From assembly GCF_035989285.1 (NCBI RefSeq), contig NZ_CP108513.1:8928001-8992000 (forward strand): DNA of 64,000 nucleotides. Reading direction: 5' to 3'. The notes under the pieces are model-generated. The model searched no databases. It had not been told where the DNA came from and was given only the letters and a program-made list of their open reading frames with translations. This document shows positions 54,178-64,000 of the stretch, piece by piece. A program made the translations under genes and the position numbers. Source of the DNA: Streptomyces sp. NBC_01235. Its GTDB lineage: Bacteria; Actinomycetota; Actinomycetes; Streptomycetales; Streptomycetaceae. Positions within the stretch are counted from its first letter, which is position 1. Each line of letters begins with the position of its first letter.

Positions 54178-57100
54178 GCCCTGCCGACCCCTTGGGACAG
54201 GAAACCCTGGACCGCATCGCCGAGGCGGCCCTGCGGGTTCCCGGAGTCGGCGACGCCGCGGCCGTGGTCCGCAGGAGCGTGCGGGCCGCCGGGCGGGCCG
54301 CCCCGACCGACACCGCCGTCGGTACCCCTCAGGCACCGGCCGAGGACGCCACCGGCCGTCCGCCCGCCGAGCTCTATGGCGGTGACCTGCGTATACCCGA
54401 CGGCGCCCCGGACACCCTGCAACAGGCTCTGCGCGATGCGGCCGAACTGGCGCCGGACAAGGGCACCGTCTTCATACGGCGGGGCCGCAAGGACGAACTC
54501 CAGACCTACCCGGAGCTGCTGGCCGAGGCCCAGCGCGTGCTCGCCGGGCTGCGTGCCGCCGGACTGCGCCCGGGCGACGCAGCGCTGTTCCAGTTCGATG
54601 ACAACCGGGCCTATCTCACCGCCTTCTGGGCCTGTGTGCTCGGCGGGTTCGTGCCGACACCGGTGGCGGTTGCTCCCACGTACCGCGCCGCGAACGACAC
54701 CAACCGGCGGCTGCACAACGTCTGGCACCTGCTGGACCGGCCGCCGCTGCTCACCGACGACGCCACCGCGCCCGCCCTCGCCGACGTGCGGGACCTGTGG
54801 GCCGAGCCGGAGGTGCGGATCCTCACCCTGGGCGAGCTGCTGGCCTGCCCGCCCGACACCGACTGGTATCCGGCGAACCCCGACTCGCCGGTGCTGAATC
54901 TGCTCACCTCCGGCAGCACCGGCGTGCCCAAGTGCGTGCAGCACACCAACTCCACCGTCGTCTCCAGGTCCCTGGCCTACGCGCAGGCAAGCGGAATGGG
55001 CAGCGACGAGGTCAGCCTCCTGTGGATGCCCTTCGACCACGTCACCGTCGTCCACTGCAACATCCGGGACGTCTTCCTGCGGTGTCTGCATGTCAACGCC
55101 AAGATCGAGCACTTCCTCGCCGACCCGCTGCTGTGGCTGGACTGGGCCGACCGGTACCGCGCGACCAACACCTGGGCGCCGAACTTCGCCTTCGCGATGG
55201 TCAACGACCACGCCGAGGAGATCCGCACCAAGCGTTCATGGGACCTGTCCCGGTTCCGCACCCTCCTCAACGGTGGTGAACCGGTCGTCGCCACGACCAG
55301 CCACCGGTTCCTGGAACTTCTCGCGCCGCACGGGCTGCCCGCCGACGCGATGGTCCCGGCCTGGGGCATGGCGGAGACCTGCTCCGGTGTCACCTACGGC
55401 CTCCAGCGCCTGGACGACCGCACGGCCGGCACCGTCGCCGTCGACCCCGCCTCGCTCGGCGGCACGGTCCGCGAGGTGGACCCCGGCGATCCCGGGGCCG
55501 TGGTGATCTCCACCGTCGGCACCCCGCTCCCGGGCGTGCGGATCCGCGTGATGGACGACTCCGGGGCGGCGGTCCCGGAAGGCCGCCTGGGCGAGCTGTG
55601 CATCCGCGGCCGCACGATGATGACCGGCTACTACAACAACGCCGAGGCCAACGCCACGTCGTTCGACGACGACGGCTGGTTCCACACCGGCGACCTCGCG
55701 TTCGTCCGTGATGGCGACTTGGTGATCGCCGGACGCAAGAAGGACCAGATCGTGGTGCGCGGCATCAACTACCTCGCGCACGAGATCGAGAACGTCGTCG
55801 AGCAGGTGGACGGGGTCCGGGTCACCTTCAGCGCGGCGACCGGAGTACGCGAGCCCGGCGAGGGGTCCGACCGGCTGGCGATCTTCTTCGTCCCGCGCAG
55901 CTGGGACGACGGAGCCATCACCCGGACCGTCGACGCGATCAGGGCCGTCCTGGTGCGCGAGGTCGGACTCGCCCCCGATCTGGTCGTCCCGGTGACCGAG
56001 ACCGAGTTCCCGAAGACCGGCAGCGGCAAGGTGCAGCGCGCCGCTCTCACCGCCGAGCTGCGCGCGGGCACCTTCGCGGACCGGGCCATCGGGGCCGGGG
56101 CCGACGAACGGCCCGACAGTCGACTGGTCAGACGCCAGTGGACAGAACTTCCCGCTCCCGGATCCGGGAGCGGGAAAGCCGGGGCCCGGCTCGTCCTGGC
56201 CGAGGACGACGAACTCGTATCCCTCGGCCTCGACGGACCGGTGATCGCCGTACACCACGGCGATCGGCTGCACGTGGAAGCGGCGGAGCGCTACCGCGCC
56301 GACGCACGCGACCGCGCGCAGCTGACCCGGTTGCTGAAGGACGTGACCGATCGGCACGGACCGATCGGCACGGTCGTGTACGGCCGGACCCTGTCCCGCA
56401 CGGACGAGGACCCCGCCGCGCGGCTGGCCGCGGCCACCGCCGAACTGACCGCCCTCCTCGGCGCGCTCGCCGACGCCACGGATGGTGACAGCCCCTTGGT
56501 GCTCGTGCTCACCTCGGGGTCCGTGCATGTGCGGTCCGGCGACCGGATCGACCTGGGCACCTGCGCCCTGCCCGGACTGATCCGCACCGCGGTGAGCGAA
56601 CTGCCCTCCCTGACGATCCGTCAACTCGACCTGCCCTCGGACCGCACCGCCTGGGCGGACGCCGTACGGACCGAACTCGTGGACCGTACGCACCGGGGCG
56701 TCGTCGCCGCCCGGCAGAACCGGCGGTGGCAGCCGCGCCTGAGCCCGGTCCCCGACGACGAGACCGGCGTGCCACCCGTGACCCCGGGCGGTACGTACCT
56801 GGTGACGGGCGGGCTCGGCGGCATCGCCCACGACCTCGCCGGCTACCTGGTCGCCACCTACGGAGTGCGCCTGCTGGTCGTCGGCCGGTCTCCCGCGATC
56901 GGTGAGGCGGGCGAACGGCTGGCCGAGCTGCGCGCCCTGGGCGACGTCCTGCACGAGCAGCTCGACGTCGCCGACGCCGAGGCCGTCGAGGCCGGCGTGG
57001 CGCGTGCCGAGGCGCACTGGGGCCGCCCCCTCGATGGGGTGCTGCACCTGGCCGGAGCCGACCCGACCGACCAGTGGGCCGACCTCGAACGGCACACGCT

Positions 57101-57977
57101 CGTCAACGAGTCCGCCGAGACGTTCGCCCGGCAATACCGCCCCAAGGTGAGCGGCTCGCTCGCTCTCGCCCAGGTGCTGGAGCGCCGGCCGGAGGCGTCC
57201 CTCGTCCTCTTCGGCTCCGTCAACGGGGAGTTCGGGGGGCACTCCTTCGGCGCCTACGCCACCGCCAACAGCTTCCTCACCGGATTCGCCGACCACTGGC
57301 ACCACGAGCGGCGGCGAGTGGTGCACTGCCTGTCCTGGAGCATGTGGACCGAAATCGGCATGAACCGCGGCAGCTCCACCGCCCCGGCCCGCAGTCGCGG
57401 CTTCAGCGCCGTCGACCCCGCCGACGGACTGCGGCTGTTCCTCGCCGGTATCGCCCGCTCCGACCACCACCTGATCGTCGGCCTCGACCTGGCGCACCCC
57501 GCCATCGTCGACGAGCTCGTGCCGGACCACCTGCGGGCCGGTGAGATCGTCGTCGCCCACACCGCCGACGGCGCCGCGCCCGAGGCCGTACGGGAGGCCG
57601 TCCAGGCAGCCGCAGGCGACTGCCCCGTGCCGGTGCGCACGGTCGAGGTCGAGCACATCCCGCGCGGGCGGGACGGTGGCGTCGACGCCACCACGCTGCT
57701 GCAGATGACCGCATCCGACCGCAGGCGCCGGCCCTCGACGCCACCGGCGACGCCATTGGAGCAGCAGCTCGCTCTCCTGTGGGCCGAAGCCCTGGACCGC
57801 CCGGGGATCGGCCGGGACGACTCGTTCTTCGACCTCGGCGGGAACTCGCTGAAGGCGACCCGGCTGCTCGCCCTGGTCGACGACCGGGTCGGGGTCCGGC
57901 TCGGCACCCAGGAACTCTTCGAGAACCCGACCGTGGCCGAATTGGCGGCGGTGGTCGCGGACCGCGGCGCGGACTGA
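54174..57977 (+). CDS. A-KR-PCP hydroxy-acid loading protein
   Basis: 1267 aa. An acyl-adenylate domain (about 70-620; TSGSTGVPKCVQHTN near 245, then WMPFDHVTVVHCNIRDVFL, GWFHTGDLAF and GRKKDQIVVRGINYLAHEIE) of the type that activates carboxylic or alpha-keto acids rather than amino acids: the region that usually holds the FD-x-S of amino-acid A domains reads FDHVT. A ketoreductase follows (NADPH site YLVTGGLGGIAHDLAGYL near 870; FGSVNGEFGG and AYATANSF with the Tyr near 1028), then a PCP with Ser near 1223 (LGGNSLKATRL). The simplest reading is activation of an alpha-keto acid, reduction to an alpha-hydroxy acid on the protein, and ester formation by a partner C domain. Coupled by ATGA to the thioesterase. 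Confidence 0.88.
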   Translation: MSPADPLGQETLDRIAEAALRVPGVGDAAAVVRRSVRAAGRAAPTDTAVGTPQAPAEDATGRPPAELYGGDLRIPDGAPDTLQQALRDAAELAPDKGTVFIRRGRKDELQTYPELLAEAQRVLAGLRAAGLRPGDAALFQFDDNRAYLTAFWACVLGGFVPTPVAVAPTYRAANDTNRRLHNVWHLLDRPPLLTDDATAPALADVRDLWAEPEVRILTLGELLACPPDTDWYPANPDSPVLNLLTSGSTGVPKCVQHTNSTVVSRSLAYAQASGMGSDEVSLLWMPFDHVTVVHCNIRDVFLRCLHVNAKIEHFLADPLLWLDWADRYRATNTWAPNFAFAMVNDHAEEIRTKRSWDLSRFRTLLNGGEPVVATTSHRFLELLAPHGLPADAMVPAWGMAETCSGVTYGLQRLDDRTAGTVAVDPASLGGTVREVDPGDPGAVVISTVGTPLPGVRIRVMDDSGAAVPEGRLGELCIRGRTMMTGYYNNAEANATSFDDDGWFHTGDLAFVRDGDLVIAGRKKDQIVVRGINYLAHEIENVVEQVDGVRVTFSAATGVREPGEGSDRLAIFFVPRSWDDGAITRTVDAIRAVLVREVGLAPDLVVPVTETEFPKTGSGKVQRAALTAELRAGTFADRAIGAGADERPDSRLVRRQWTELPAPGSGSGKAGARLVLAEDDELVSLGLDGPVIAVHHGDRLHVEAAERYRADARDRAQLTRLLKDVTDRHGPIGTVVYGRTLSRTDEDPAARLAAATAELTALLGALADATDGDSPLVLVLTSGSVHVRSGDRIDLGTCALPGLIRTAVSELPSLTIRQLDLPSDRTAWADAVRTELVDRTHRGVVAARQNRRWQPRLSPVPDDETGVPPVTPGGTYLVTGGLGGIAHDLAGYLVATYGVRLLVVGRSPAIGEAGERLAELRALGDVLHEQLDVADAEAVEAGVARAEAHWGRPLDGVLHLAGADPTDQWADLERHTLVNESAETFARQYRPKVSGSLALAQVLERRPEASLVLFGSVNGEFGGHSFGAYATANSFLTGFADHWHHERRRVVHCLSWSMWTEIGMNRGSSTAPARSRGFSAVDPADGLRLFLAGIARSDHHLIVGLDLAHPAIVDELVPDHLRAGEIVVAHTADGAAPEAVREAVQAAAGDCPVPVRTVEVEHIPRGRDGGVDATTLLQMTASDRRRRPSTPPATPLEQQLALLWAEALDRPGIGRDDSFFDLGGNSLKATRLLALVDDRVGVRLGTQELFENPTVAELAAVVADRGAD

Positions 57978-58061
57978 CCCACCGGCCCGGCCCACGAGCC
58001 CAGGTCCGTCCGCCGTGACCGGCCCCGTCTCCCAGAACATCGAGCGAGGAGCGAACGCACC

Positions 58062-61000
58062 ATGATTCCCCTGTCCTACGCACAACGGCGACTTTGGTTC
58101 ATCGACCGGTTCGAAGGACCGTCGGCGACGTACAACATCCCGTTCGTGCTGCGTCTGCACGGGGCACTCGACACTGGTGCGCTCGCCTCGGCGGTGCGGG
58201 ACGTGGTGGTCAGGCACGAGAGCCTGCGCACCCTGTTCGTCGAGGAGACGGACGGCATGCCCGGCCAGTGGATCATGCCCTCGGACGAGATGCGCCTGCC
58301 CGTCCCGGTCGTCGACGCGGAACCCGGCGATGTGCCCGAACTGCTGGCCGATGCGGCGGCGCACACCTTCGACCTGGCGACGGAGATCCCGCTGCGGGCC
58401 ACGCTGCTGCGCTGCGGATCCGAGGACCACGTCCTCGTCCTGGTGGTCCACCACGCCGCCGCCGACGGTGAGTCGATGGGACCGCTGGCCCGGGACCTCG
58501 CCGCGGCGTACACGGCCCGGGTCCGCTGCACGGAACCGGAGTGGGACGAACTGCCCGTCCAATACGGCGACTACACGCTGTGGCAGCGTGAACTCCTCGG
58601 CGACGCCGATGACCCCTCCAGCGTGCTCGCCACCCAACTCCGCTACTGGCGGGCCGAACTGGCCGACGCTCCCCAGCAGACCCGACTGCCCACCGACCAC
58701 CCGCGTCCCGCCCGAGCCACCCACCACGGCGACGCCGTCGAGTTCACCGTCACCCCCGAGCTGACGGCCGCCGTCACGGAACTGGCGCAGCAGCGCGGCC
58801 TGACCGTGTCGATGACGATGCAGGCCGCGCTGGCCGTGCTGCTGCACCAGCTCGGCGCCGGGGACGACATCACCCTCGGCTCCACCATCGCCGGACGCAC
58901 CGAAGAGGAACTGACGGACCTGGTCGGCTTCTTCGTCAACACGTGGGTGCTGCGCACGGACCTGTCCGGCAATCCACCGCTGGAGCAGGTGCTGGACCAG
59001 GTGCGCGACAAGGCCATCGGCGCCTACGAAAACCAGGCCGTGCCCTTCGAACGGCTGGTGGAGGCTCTCAGCCCCGAGCGGTCCACCGCCTACCACCCCT
59101 TCTTCCAGGTCATGTTCAGCTGGCAGACCGAGGCCCGGGTCGACATCGAACTGCCCGGGGCGACCGCACACCTGGAGGCCGTGCCGACCGGAACCGCCAA
59201 GTTCGACCTGGAGTTCAACCTCACCGCCACCGACGGCGGCATACGCTGCACCCTGGAATACGCGACCGACCTGTTCGAGCGATCCACCGTCGAACGGATG
59301 GGCAACCGTTTCATCCGTGTCCTGGAGCGGCTCGTCGCCGGCCCCGCCACCCGCGTCGGCGACGTCGACGTCCTCGTACCGGCCGAGCACGCACTCCTCG
59401 ACCGGTACGCCGGTACCTCCGCGCCGACCCCCGCTGTCACCGTGCCCGGCCTCGTCGAGCGGCAGGTCGCCGCATCCCCGGAAGCGCTCGCCGTGGTCTT
59501 CGGCACCGAGGAACTGACCTACCGGGAACTCGACGCCCGCGCCGATCGCGTCGCCCATGCGCTCGCCCGGCACGGCGCAGCCCCCGAGACCCTGGTCGGC
59601 CTGGCGCTGCCCCGGTCTGCCGACCTGGTCGTGGCCCTGCTCGGCATCCTCAAGTCCGGCGCCGCCTACGTCCCGATCGACCCGCGCTATCCCAGCGCCC
59701 GCCTGGACCTCATCCTCTCCCGGGCCAGACCCTGCCTCGTACTGACCGACCGGGCCACCGCGGCCGTACTCCCGGACGACGGCACACCCCGCCTGTACCT
59801 CGGCGACATCGACCTGTCGGACGGCCCCGGCGGCGCGCCCGACGTCGCGCCCCGGCCGGACAACCTCGCCTACGTCATGTACACCTCGGGCTCCACGGGC
59901 ACCCCGAAGGGTGTCGCCCTCACACACCACGGCATCGTCAACGGCGTCACCCGGCTGGCACCCGCCGTCGGCCTCGGCCCGGGGGCACGGATGCTCGCCG
60001 GCACGTCGATCAACTTCGACGTGTCCGTGTTCGAGACCATCACCACGCTGAGCACCGGCGGCACCGTCGAGATCGTCCGCGACGTCCTCGCTCTCGGCGA
60101 ACGGGGAGGCTGGTCCGGCAGCGTCATCAGCACGGTGCCGTCCGTCTTCAGCGAACTGATCGACGACATCGCCGGGAAGACGACAGTGGACACCCTCGTC
60201 TTCGCCGGTGAGGCACTGCCCACCTCGCTCGTGCGACGGGTGCGGGACGCCTTCCCCGGGGTGCGGGTCATCAACGCCTACGGGCAGAGCGAGAGTTTCT
60301 ACGCCTCTGTCTGCGACGTCACCGAACCGGCCGTACCGAGCGTCTCCGGCAGCGCCCCGGTCGGTGCGCCGCTGGCCAACATGCGTGCCTACGTCCTCGG
60401 CCCGGGGCTCCTCCCCGTGCCGCCGGGCGTGGTCGGCGAGCTGTACGTGGCCGGCGCGGTGGGCCGCGGCTATCTCGGCCAAGCCCCGCTGACCGCGGAG
60501 CGGTTCGTCGCCGACCCGTTCGGTCCGGCCGGTGAGCGCATGTACCGTACCGGCGACATCGCCCGCTGGAACGCCGCCGGACAACTGGAGTTCGTCGGCC
60601 GCGACGACCACCAGATGAAGCTGCGCGGCTTCCGCATCGAGGCCGGTGAGGTGGAGGCCGTACTGACCTCCCACCCTGCGGTCGAGCAGGCGGTGGTCGG
60701 CATTCACGGGCGCACGGGCAGCCGGCAGCTGGTGGCCCACGTGGTGGCGACGGGAGCGAGCGGCGGCACCGTTGAGAGTCTCGGCGACCTGGCCGTCGAC
60801 CTGACCGCCGGCGTGTCCGCCGCCGAGCTTCGCCGCTACGCCGCCGAACGGCTGCCGGAGTTCATGGTGCCGTCCGCCTTCGTGATGCTGGACCGCATGC
60901 CGCTCGCACCGAACGGCAAGCTGGACCGCTCCGCGCTCCCCGCCCCCGAGATCTCCGTGGAGACATACCGGGCGCCGCGTGCCGCTCACGAACACACCCT

Positions 61001-64000
61001 TGCCGACGTGTTCGCCGACGTGCTCGGCCTGGAGCGGGTCGGCGTCGACGACGACTTCTTCGCGGTCGGCGGTGACAGTATCCGTTCGATCCAGGTGGTT
61101 TCCCGGGCTCGCGCTCTCGGGATCGAGATCAAGCCTCGTGATGTCTTCGAGCGTCGGACGGTGGCTGGTCTGGCGGAGCTGGTGGAGGGCCGGGTGGGGG
61201 CCGGGGGTCCGTCCGGGCTGGTTGAGCTGGACGGTGGTGGTGTGGGCCGGATGCCGTTGGTGCCGATCGCTCGGTATCTGCTGGAGCAGGGTCCGGGGAG
61301 TGACCGTTTTCCGATGAGTGCGGTGCTCGACTTGCCGTCGGGTATCGACGAGGCGGGTCTGGTGGCGACGTTGGGTGCGGTGCTGGACCGTCATGATGTG
61401 CTGCGGTCGCGATTGGCCGGCGAGGAGCTGGAGGTGTTGCCGGCGGGGTCGGTCGATGTCCGTGCGTTGTTGCGTGTCGCGGATGGACAGGCTGATGTGC
61501 AGCGGGAGTTGGATGCCGCGGTGGGTCGGCTGGATCCGGCGGCGGGTGTGATGGCGCAGTTCGTGTGGCTGGTGCCGGGCCGTCTGGTCGTCGTGTTGCA
61601 CCACCTGGTGGTGGATGGTGTGTCGTGGCGGATCCTGCTGCCGGACTTGGCCCAGGCCTGGAGCCGGGTGAGGGAGGGCACGAAGCCGGAGCTTGCTCCG
61701 GTGGCGACCTCGGTGCGGCGCTGGGCGCATGCTCTGGCCGACCAGGCGGTGTCGGCCGAGAGGATCGCTGAACTGCCGTACTGGCAGGGGGTGGTGGAGG
61801 GTCCGGATCCGTTGTTGGGGGCTCGTGCGTTGGATCCGGCTGTGGATGTGCAGGCGGCGGTGGACAGTGTGTGGGTGCGGTTGCCGGTGGCGGTGACGGA
61901 GGCTCTGCTCACGGCGGTGCCGGCGGCTTTCCGTGGTGGGGTGAATGACGGGCTGCTGGCGGGGTTGGCGTTGGCGGTGGCTCGGTGGCGGCGTGAGCGG
62001 GGTGTGGTGGAGTCTTCGACGCTGCTGCGGCTGGAGGGGCATGGGCGTGAGGAGGAGGCTGTAGCGGGTGCTGATCTGTCCCGCACGGTGGGCTGGTTCA
62101 CCACGATGTTCCCGGTTCGTCTGGACATCGCGGGTGCGGATCTGGACGAGGCGTTCACGGGTGGTCCGGCGGCGGGTGCGGTGGTGAAGGCGGTGAAGGA
62201 GCAGCTGCTCGCCATACCCGACAAGGGCCTGGGGTACGGCCTGCTGCGCTACCTCAACGAGGAGACCGGACCGGTCCTCGCGGCCGGCTCCACCGGACAG
62301 ATCTCCTTCAACTACCTGGGCCGCTACTCCTCGGCGGACATGCCCGAGGATTTGCGCAGCCTCGGCTGGAACCGCAGCCCCGGGACCGCCGAACTGATCC
62401 CGGAGCTGAACGCCGACATGCCCGCGTCGGCCGTGATCGATGTGAATGCCTTGGTCGAGGAGGTCGACGGGGAGCCGCGGTTGAGTGCGCGGTTCGCGTT
62501 TCCGACGGGCGTGCTGACCGGAGCGGAGGTGCGGGAGCTGGCCGATGGCTGGTGCGCGGCGCTGGAGGCGCTGGCCCGGCATGTCGCCGGGCCCCGTGCG
62601 GGTGGGCTGACGCCTTCGGATGTGCCGCTGGTGTCGGTGGGTCAGGGTGAGTTGGCGGCGTGGGAGCGGACGTATCCGAATCTCACGGATGTGTGGCCGC
62701 TGGCTCCGTTGCAGTCGGGTCTGCTGTTCCATGCGTTGATGGCGGATGCGTCGTTCGACGCGTACCACATGCAGATGGTGTATCACCTGTCCGGTGCGGT
62801 GGATCCGCGGCGGATGCGGGCGGCCGGGCAGGCCTTGCTGGACCGGTATGCCTCGCTGCGTACCGCGTTCGTCGCGGATGCCACCGGCGCGCATGTCCAG
62901 CTCGTGGTCGACGGGGTCGAACTGCCGTGGCAGGACATGGACTTCACGGCGATGGGGGAGCAGGAGCAGCAGGCGGCGCTCGATCGTTTCCTGGCCGAGG
63001 ACCGTGCGGCTCACTTCGATCCGGCCCGGCCTCCGTTGCTGCGGCTGGCGCTGATCGCCCTGGGTCAGGAGCGGTATGAGCTGGTTCTGACCACGCATCA
63101 TGTGCTGTTCGACGGCTGGTCCATGCCGCTGCTGTTGCAGGATCTGCTGCGTCTGTACGGCTCGGGCGGTGACGTCTTCGCCCTGCCGCCGGTGCGTGGC
63201 TATCGCGACTTCCTGGCCTGGCTGAAGGCTCAGGATCCCGCCGCGTCCGCTGATGCCTGGGCCCGGGAACTCGACGGTCTCGACGAACCCACACTGCTCG
63301 CCCCCGACGCCGAGGCGGAACAGGACGCGGAGGTGGGACAGGTGGACGTGTCGCTGACCGCCGACCTCTCTCGTGCCCTGGCCCGGCGTGCCGCCGAACT
63401 CGGCATCACCCTCAGCACCCTGGTGCAGGGCACCTGGGCCGTCGTGCTGGGCACCCTCACCGGGCGCCAGGACGTCGTCTTCGGAGCCACCGTCTCCGGA
63501 CGGCCGCCCGCGGTCGCCGACGTCGACTCGATGGTGGGCCTGTTCATCAACACCCTGCCCGTACGGGTCCAGTTGTCGCCGTCGGAATCATTGCGCCGGG
63601 TGCTGACCGGGCTGCAGGAGCGGCAGGCCGCCCTGCTCGACCATCACCACCACGGACTGGCCGACATCCAGCAGTCCACCGGACTGCCCGCCCTGTTCGA
63701 CACAGCCGTCGTCTTCGAGTCCTACCCCGTGGACCGTGTGGGCCTGACCGAGGCGCACTCGGCGGCCGGCGTGACCGTCACCGGTATCCGGCCCTACACG
63801 GGCAGCCACTATCCGCTGGTGGTCACCGCCGACGCCGACCCGCACCTTCGGCTGGCCCTCCAGTACCAGCACCATGTGTTCGACGCCGAGACGGTGACCG
63901 CCATCGCCGCCCGCTACCGGCGCGTGCTGGAACAACTCGCAGCCGACCCCGACCTGTCGGCCGGGCGTGTGGACGTCCTCGGCCCCGCCGAGCGGCAGCG
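58062..64000 (+). CDS. NRPS: C-A-PCP-E-C... (3' cut by window)
   Basis: Open from the ATG at 58062 through the right edge, 1979 codons visible. C1 1-430 ([22 protein letters not shown] near 130), A 460-955 ([17 protein letters not shown] near 607; [18 protein letters not shown]), PCP Ser near 1005 ([10 protein letters not shown]), E 1060-1510 (HHLVVDG near 1180), C2 from about 1540 (HHVLFDGWS near 1680), cut. The pocket residues read D, V, F, S, V, A, A, Y, A, K, like codes I recall for piperazate; with the E domain this gives a D residue. AGGAG lies upstream of the ATG. Codon use in the E and early C2 part is unlike the rest. Confidence 0.93.
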   Translation, partial: MIPLSYAQRRLWFIDRFEGPSATYNIPFVLRLHGALDTGALASAVRDVVVRHESLRTLFVEETDGMPGQWIMPSDEMRLPVPVVDAEPGDVPELLADAAAHTFDLATEIPLRATLLRCGSEDHVLVLVVHHAAADGESMGPLARDLAAAYTARVRCTEPEWDELPVQYGDYTLWQRELLGDADDPSSVLATQLRYWRAELADAPQQTRLPTDHPRPARATHHGDAVEFTVTPELTAAVTELAQQRGLTVSMTMQAALAVLLHQLGAGDDITLGSTIAGRTEEELTDLVGFFVNTWVLRTDLSGNPPLEQVLDQVRDKAIGAYENQAVPFERLVEALSPERSTAYHPFFQVMFSWQTEARVDIELPGATAHLEAVPTGTAKFDLEFNLTATDGGIRCTLEYATDLFERSTVERMGNRFIRVLERLVAGPATRVGDVDVLVPAEHALLDRYAGTSAPTPAVTVPGLVERQVAASPEALAVVFGTEELTYRELDARADRVAHALARHGAAPETLVGLALPRSADLVVALLGILKSGAAYVPIDPRYPSARLDLILSRARPCLVLTDRATAAVLPDDGTPRLYLGDIDLSDGPGGAPDVAPRPDNLAYVMYTSGSTGTPKGVALTHHGIVNGVTRLAPAVGLGPGARMLAGTSINFDVSVFETITTLSTGGTVEIVRDVLALGERGGWSGSVISTVPSVFSELIDDIAGKTTVDTLVFAGEALPTSLVRRVRDAFPGVRVINAYGQSESFYASVCDVTEPAVPSVSGSAPVGAPLANMRAYVLGPGLLPVPPGVVGELYVAGAVGRGYLGQAPLTAERFVADPFGPAGERMYRTGDIARWNAAGQLEFVGRDDHQMKLRGFRIEAGEVEAVLTSHPAVEQAVVGIHGRTGSRQLVAHVVATGASGGTVESLGDLAVDLTAGVSAAELRRYAAERLPEFMVPSAFVMLDRMPLAPNGKLDRSALPAPEISVETYRAPRAAHEHTLADVFADVLGLERVGVDDDFFAVGGDSIRSIQVVSRARALGIEIKPRDVFERRTVAGLAELVEGRVGAGGPSGLVELDGGGVGRMPLVPIARYLLEQGPGSDRFPMSAVLDLPSGIDEAGLVATLGAVLDRHDVLRSRLAGEELEVLPAGSVDVRALLRVADGQADVQRELDAAVGRLDPAAGVMAQFVWLVPGRLVVVLHHLVVDGVSWRILLPDLAQAWSRVREGTKPELAPVATSVRRWAHALADQAVSAERIAELPYWQGVVEGPDPLLGARALDPAVDVQAAVDSVWVRLPVAVTEALLTAVPAAFRGGVNDGLLAGLALAVARWRRERGVVESSTLLRLEGHGREEEAVAGADLSRTVGWFTTMFPVRLDIAGADLDEAFTGGPAAGAVVKAVKEQLLAIPDKGLGYGLLRYLNEETGPVLAAGSTGQISFNYLGRYSSADMPEDLRSLGWNRSPGTAELIPELNADMPASAVIDVNALVEEVDGEPRLSARFAFPTGVLTGAEVRELADGWCAALEALARHVAGPRAGGLTPSDVPLVSVGQGELAAWERTYPNLTDVWPLAPLQSGLLFHALMADASFDAYHMQMVYHLSGAVDPRRMRAAGQALLDRYASLRTAFVADATGAHVQLVVDGVELPWQDMDFTAMGEQEQQAALDRFLAEDRAAHFDPARPPLLRLALIALGQERYELVLTTHHVLFDGWSMPLLLQDLLRLYGSGGDVFALPPVRGYRDFLAWLKAQDPAASADAWARELDGLDEPTLLAPDAEAEQDAEVGQVDVSLTADLSRALARRAAELGITLSTLVQGTWAVVLGTLTGRQDVVFGATVSGRPPAVADVDSMVGLFINTLPVRVQLSPSESLRRVLTGLQERQAALLDHHHHGLADIQQSTGLPALFDTAVVFESYPVDRVGLTEAHSAAGVTVTGIRPYTGSHYPLVVTADADPHLRLALQYQHHVFDAETVTAIAARYRRVLEQLAADPDLSAGRVDVLGPAERQ

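Noticed and set aside
54174..57977. Reading the A-KR-PCP protein as a carboxylic acid reductase
   Set aside because: The reductase domain precedes the PCP and has the ketoreductase active site (Ser and YATAN); carboxylic acid reductases have a thioester reductase after the carrier domain.
55236..63101. A 2621-codon open frame on the minus strand across the NRPS genes
   Set aside because: It is antisense to proteins with clear catalytic motifs. Long antisense frames are a by-product of extreme third-position GC; its translation is Arg/Gly/His/Val-rich low complexity with no domain.

Overview
The window is high-GC actinobacterial DNA, almost certainly Streptomyces. The evidence is strong G/C third-position bias, GTG starts, GGAGG-type ribosome sites, F420-dependent enzymes, an LmbU-type regulator and large NRPS genes. 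No rRNA, tRNA, CRISPR array or intact insertion sequence was seen.

Layout. (1) 1-5.7 kb: reductive pyrimidine/hydantoin catabolism, with the end of a PucR regulator, beta-ureidopropionase, dihydropyrimidinase, an F420-type LLM oxidoreductase and an NCS1 permease. (2) 5.7-12 kb: a putative lipoprotein, a gamma-glutamyltransferase homologue, an inositol-monophosphatase-family enzyme, a FAD oxidoreductase and a macro-domain protein. (3) 12-29.5 kb: an accessory, partly decayed region. It holds an RHH/Doc toxin-antitoxin pair with a visible operator, an XRE-type regulator divergent from a zinc alcohol dehydrogenase, an MFS exporter, a complete molybdenum hydroxylase operon with its XdhC chaperone, and two DUF418 membrane proteins around a collapsed two-component system. 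At least six gene remnants lie here. (4) 29.6-40.1 kb: an MMPL exporter and a DUF4097/ABC exporter. Each is preceded by a member of one small paralogous family whose start regions share a fixed-spacing motif. Between them lie argB and an LmbU-like regulator. (5) 40.3 kb to the right edge: an NRPS cluster that continues beyond the window.

The NRPS cluster has two divergent arms. The minus-strand arm reads adenylation protein, free carrier protein, type II thioesterase, two cytochromes P450 and an O-methyltransferase. This order suggests a carrier-bound amino acid that is oxidised and then methylated. The plus-strand arm reads A-PCP-E-C-A*-PCP, a second type II thioesterase, a free A-KR-PCP hydroxy-acid unit, and C-A-PCP-E-C... 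cut by the window end. The second A domain of the first NRPS is shortened and has lost its catalytic cores, so that module must be loaded in trans. The specificity residues I read point to a branched-chain D-residue and possibly D-piperazate. With the alpha-keto/hydroxy-acid unit and a nearby argB (ornithine supply), I infer a cyclodepsipeptide pathway of the himastatin/kutzneride type.

A 16-bp palindrome (GTCCTGTCGACAGGAC and close variants) occurs at 34303, 43972, 46825 and 46943, in non-coding DNA between cluster genes. It is the best candidate for the operator of a cluster-specific regulator. Convergent units are separated by strong hairpins, including a perfect 33-bp inverted repeat at 40113-40180.
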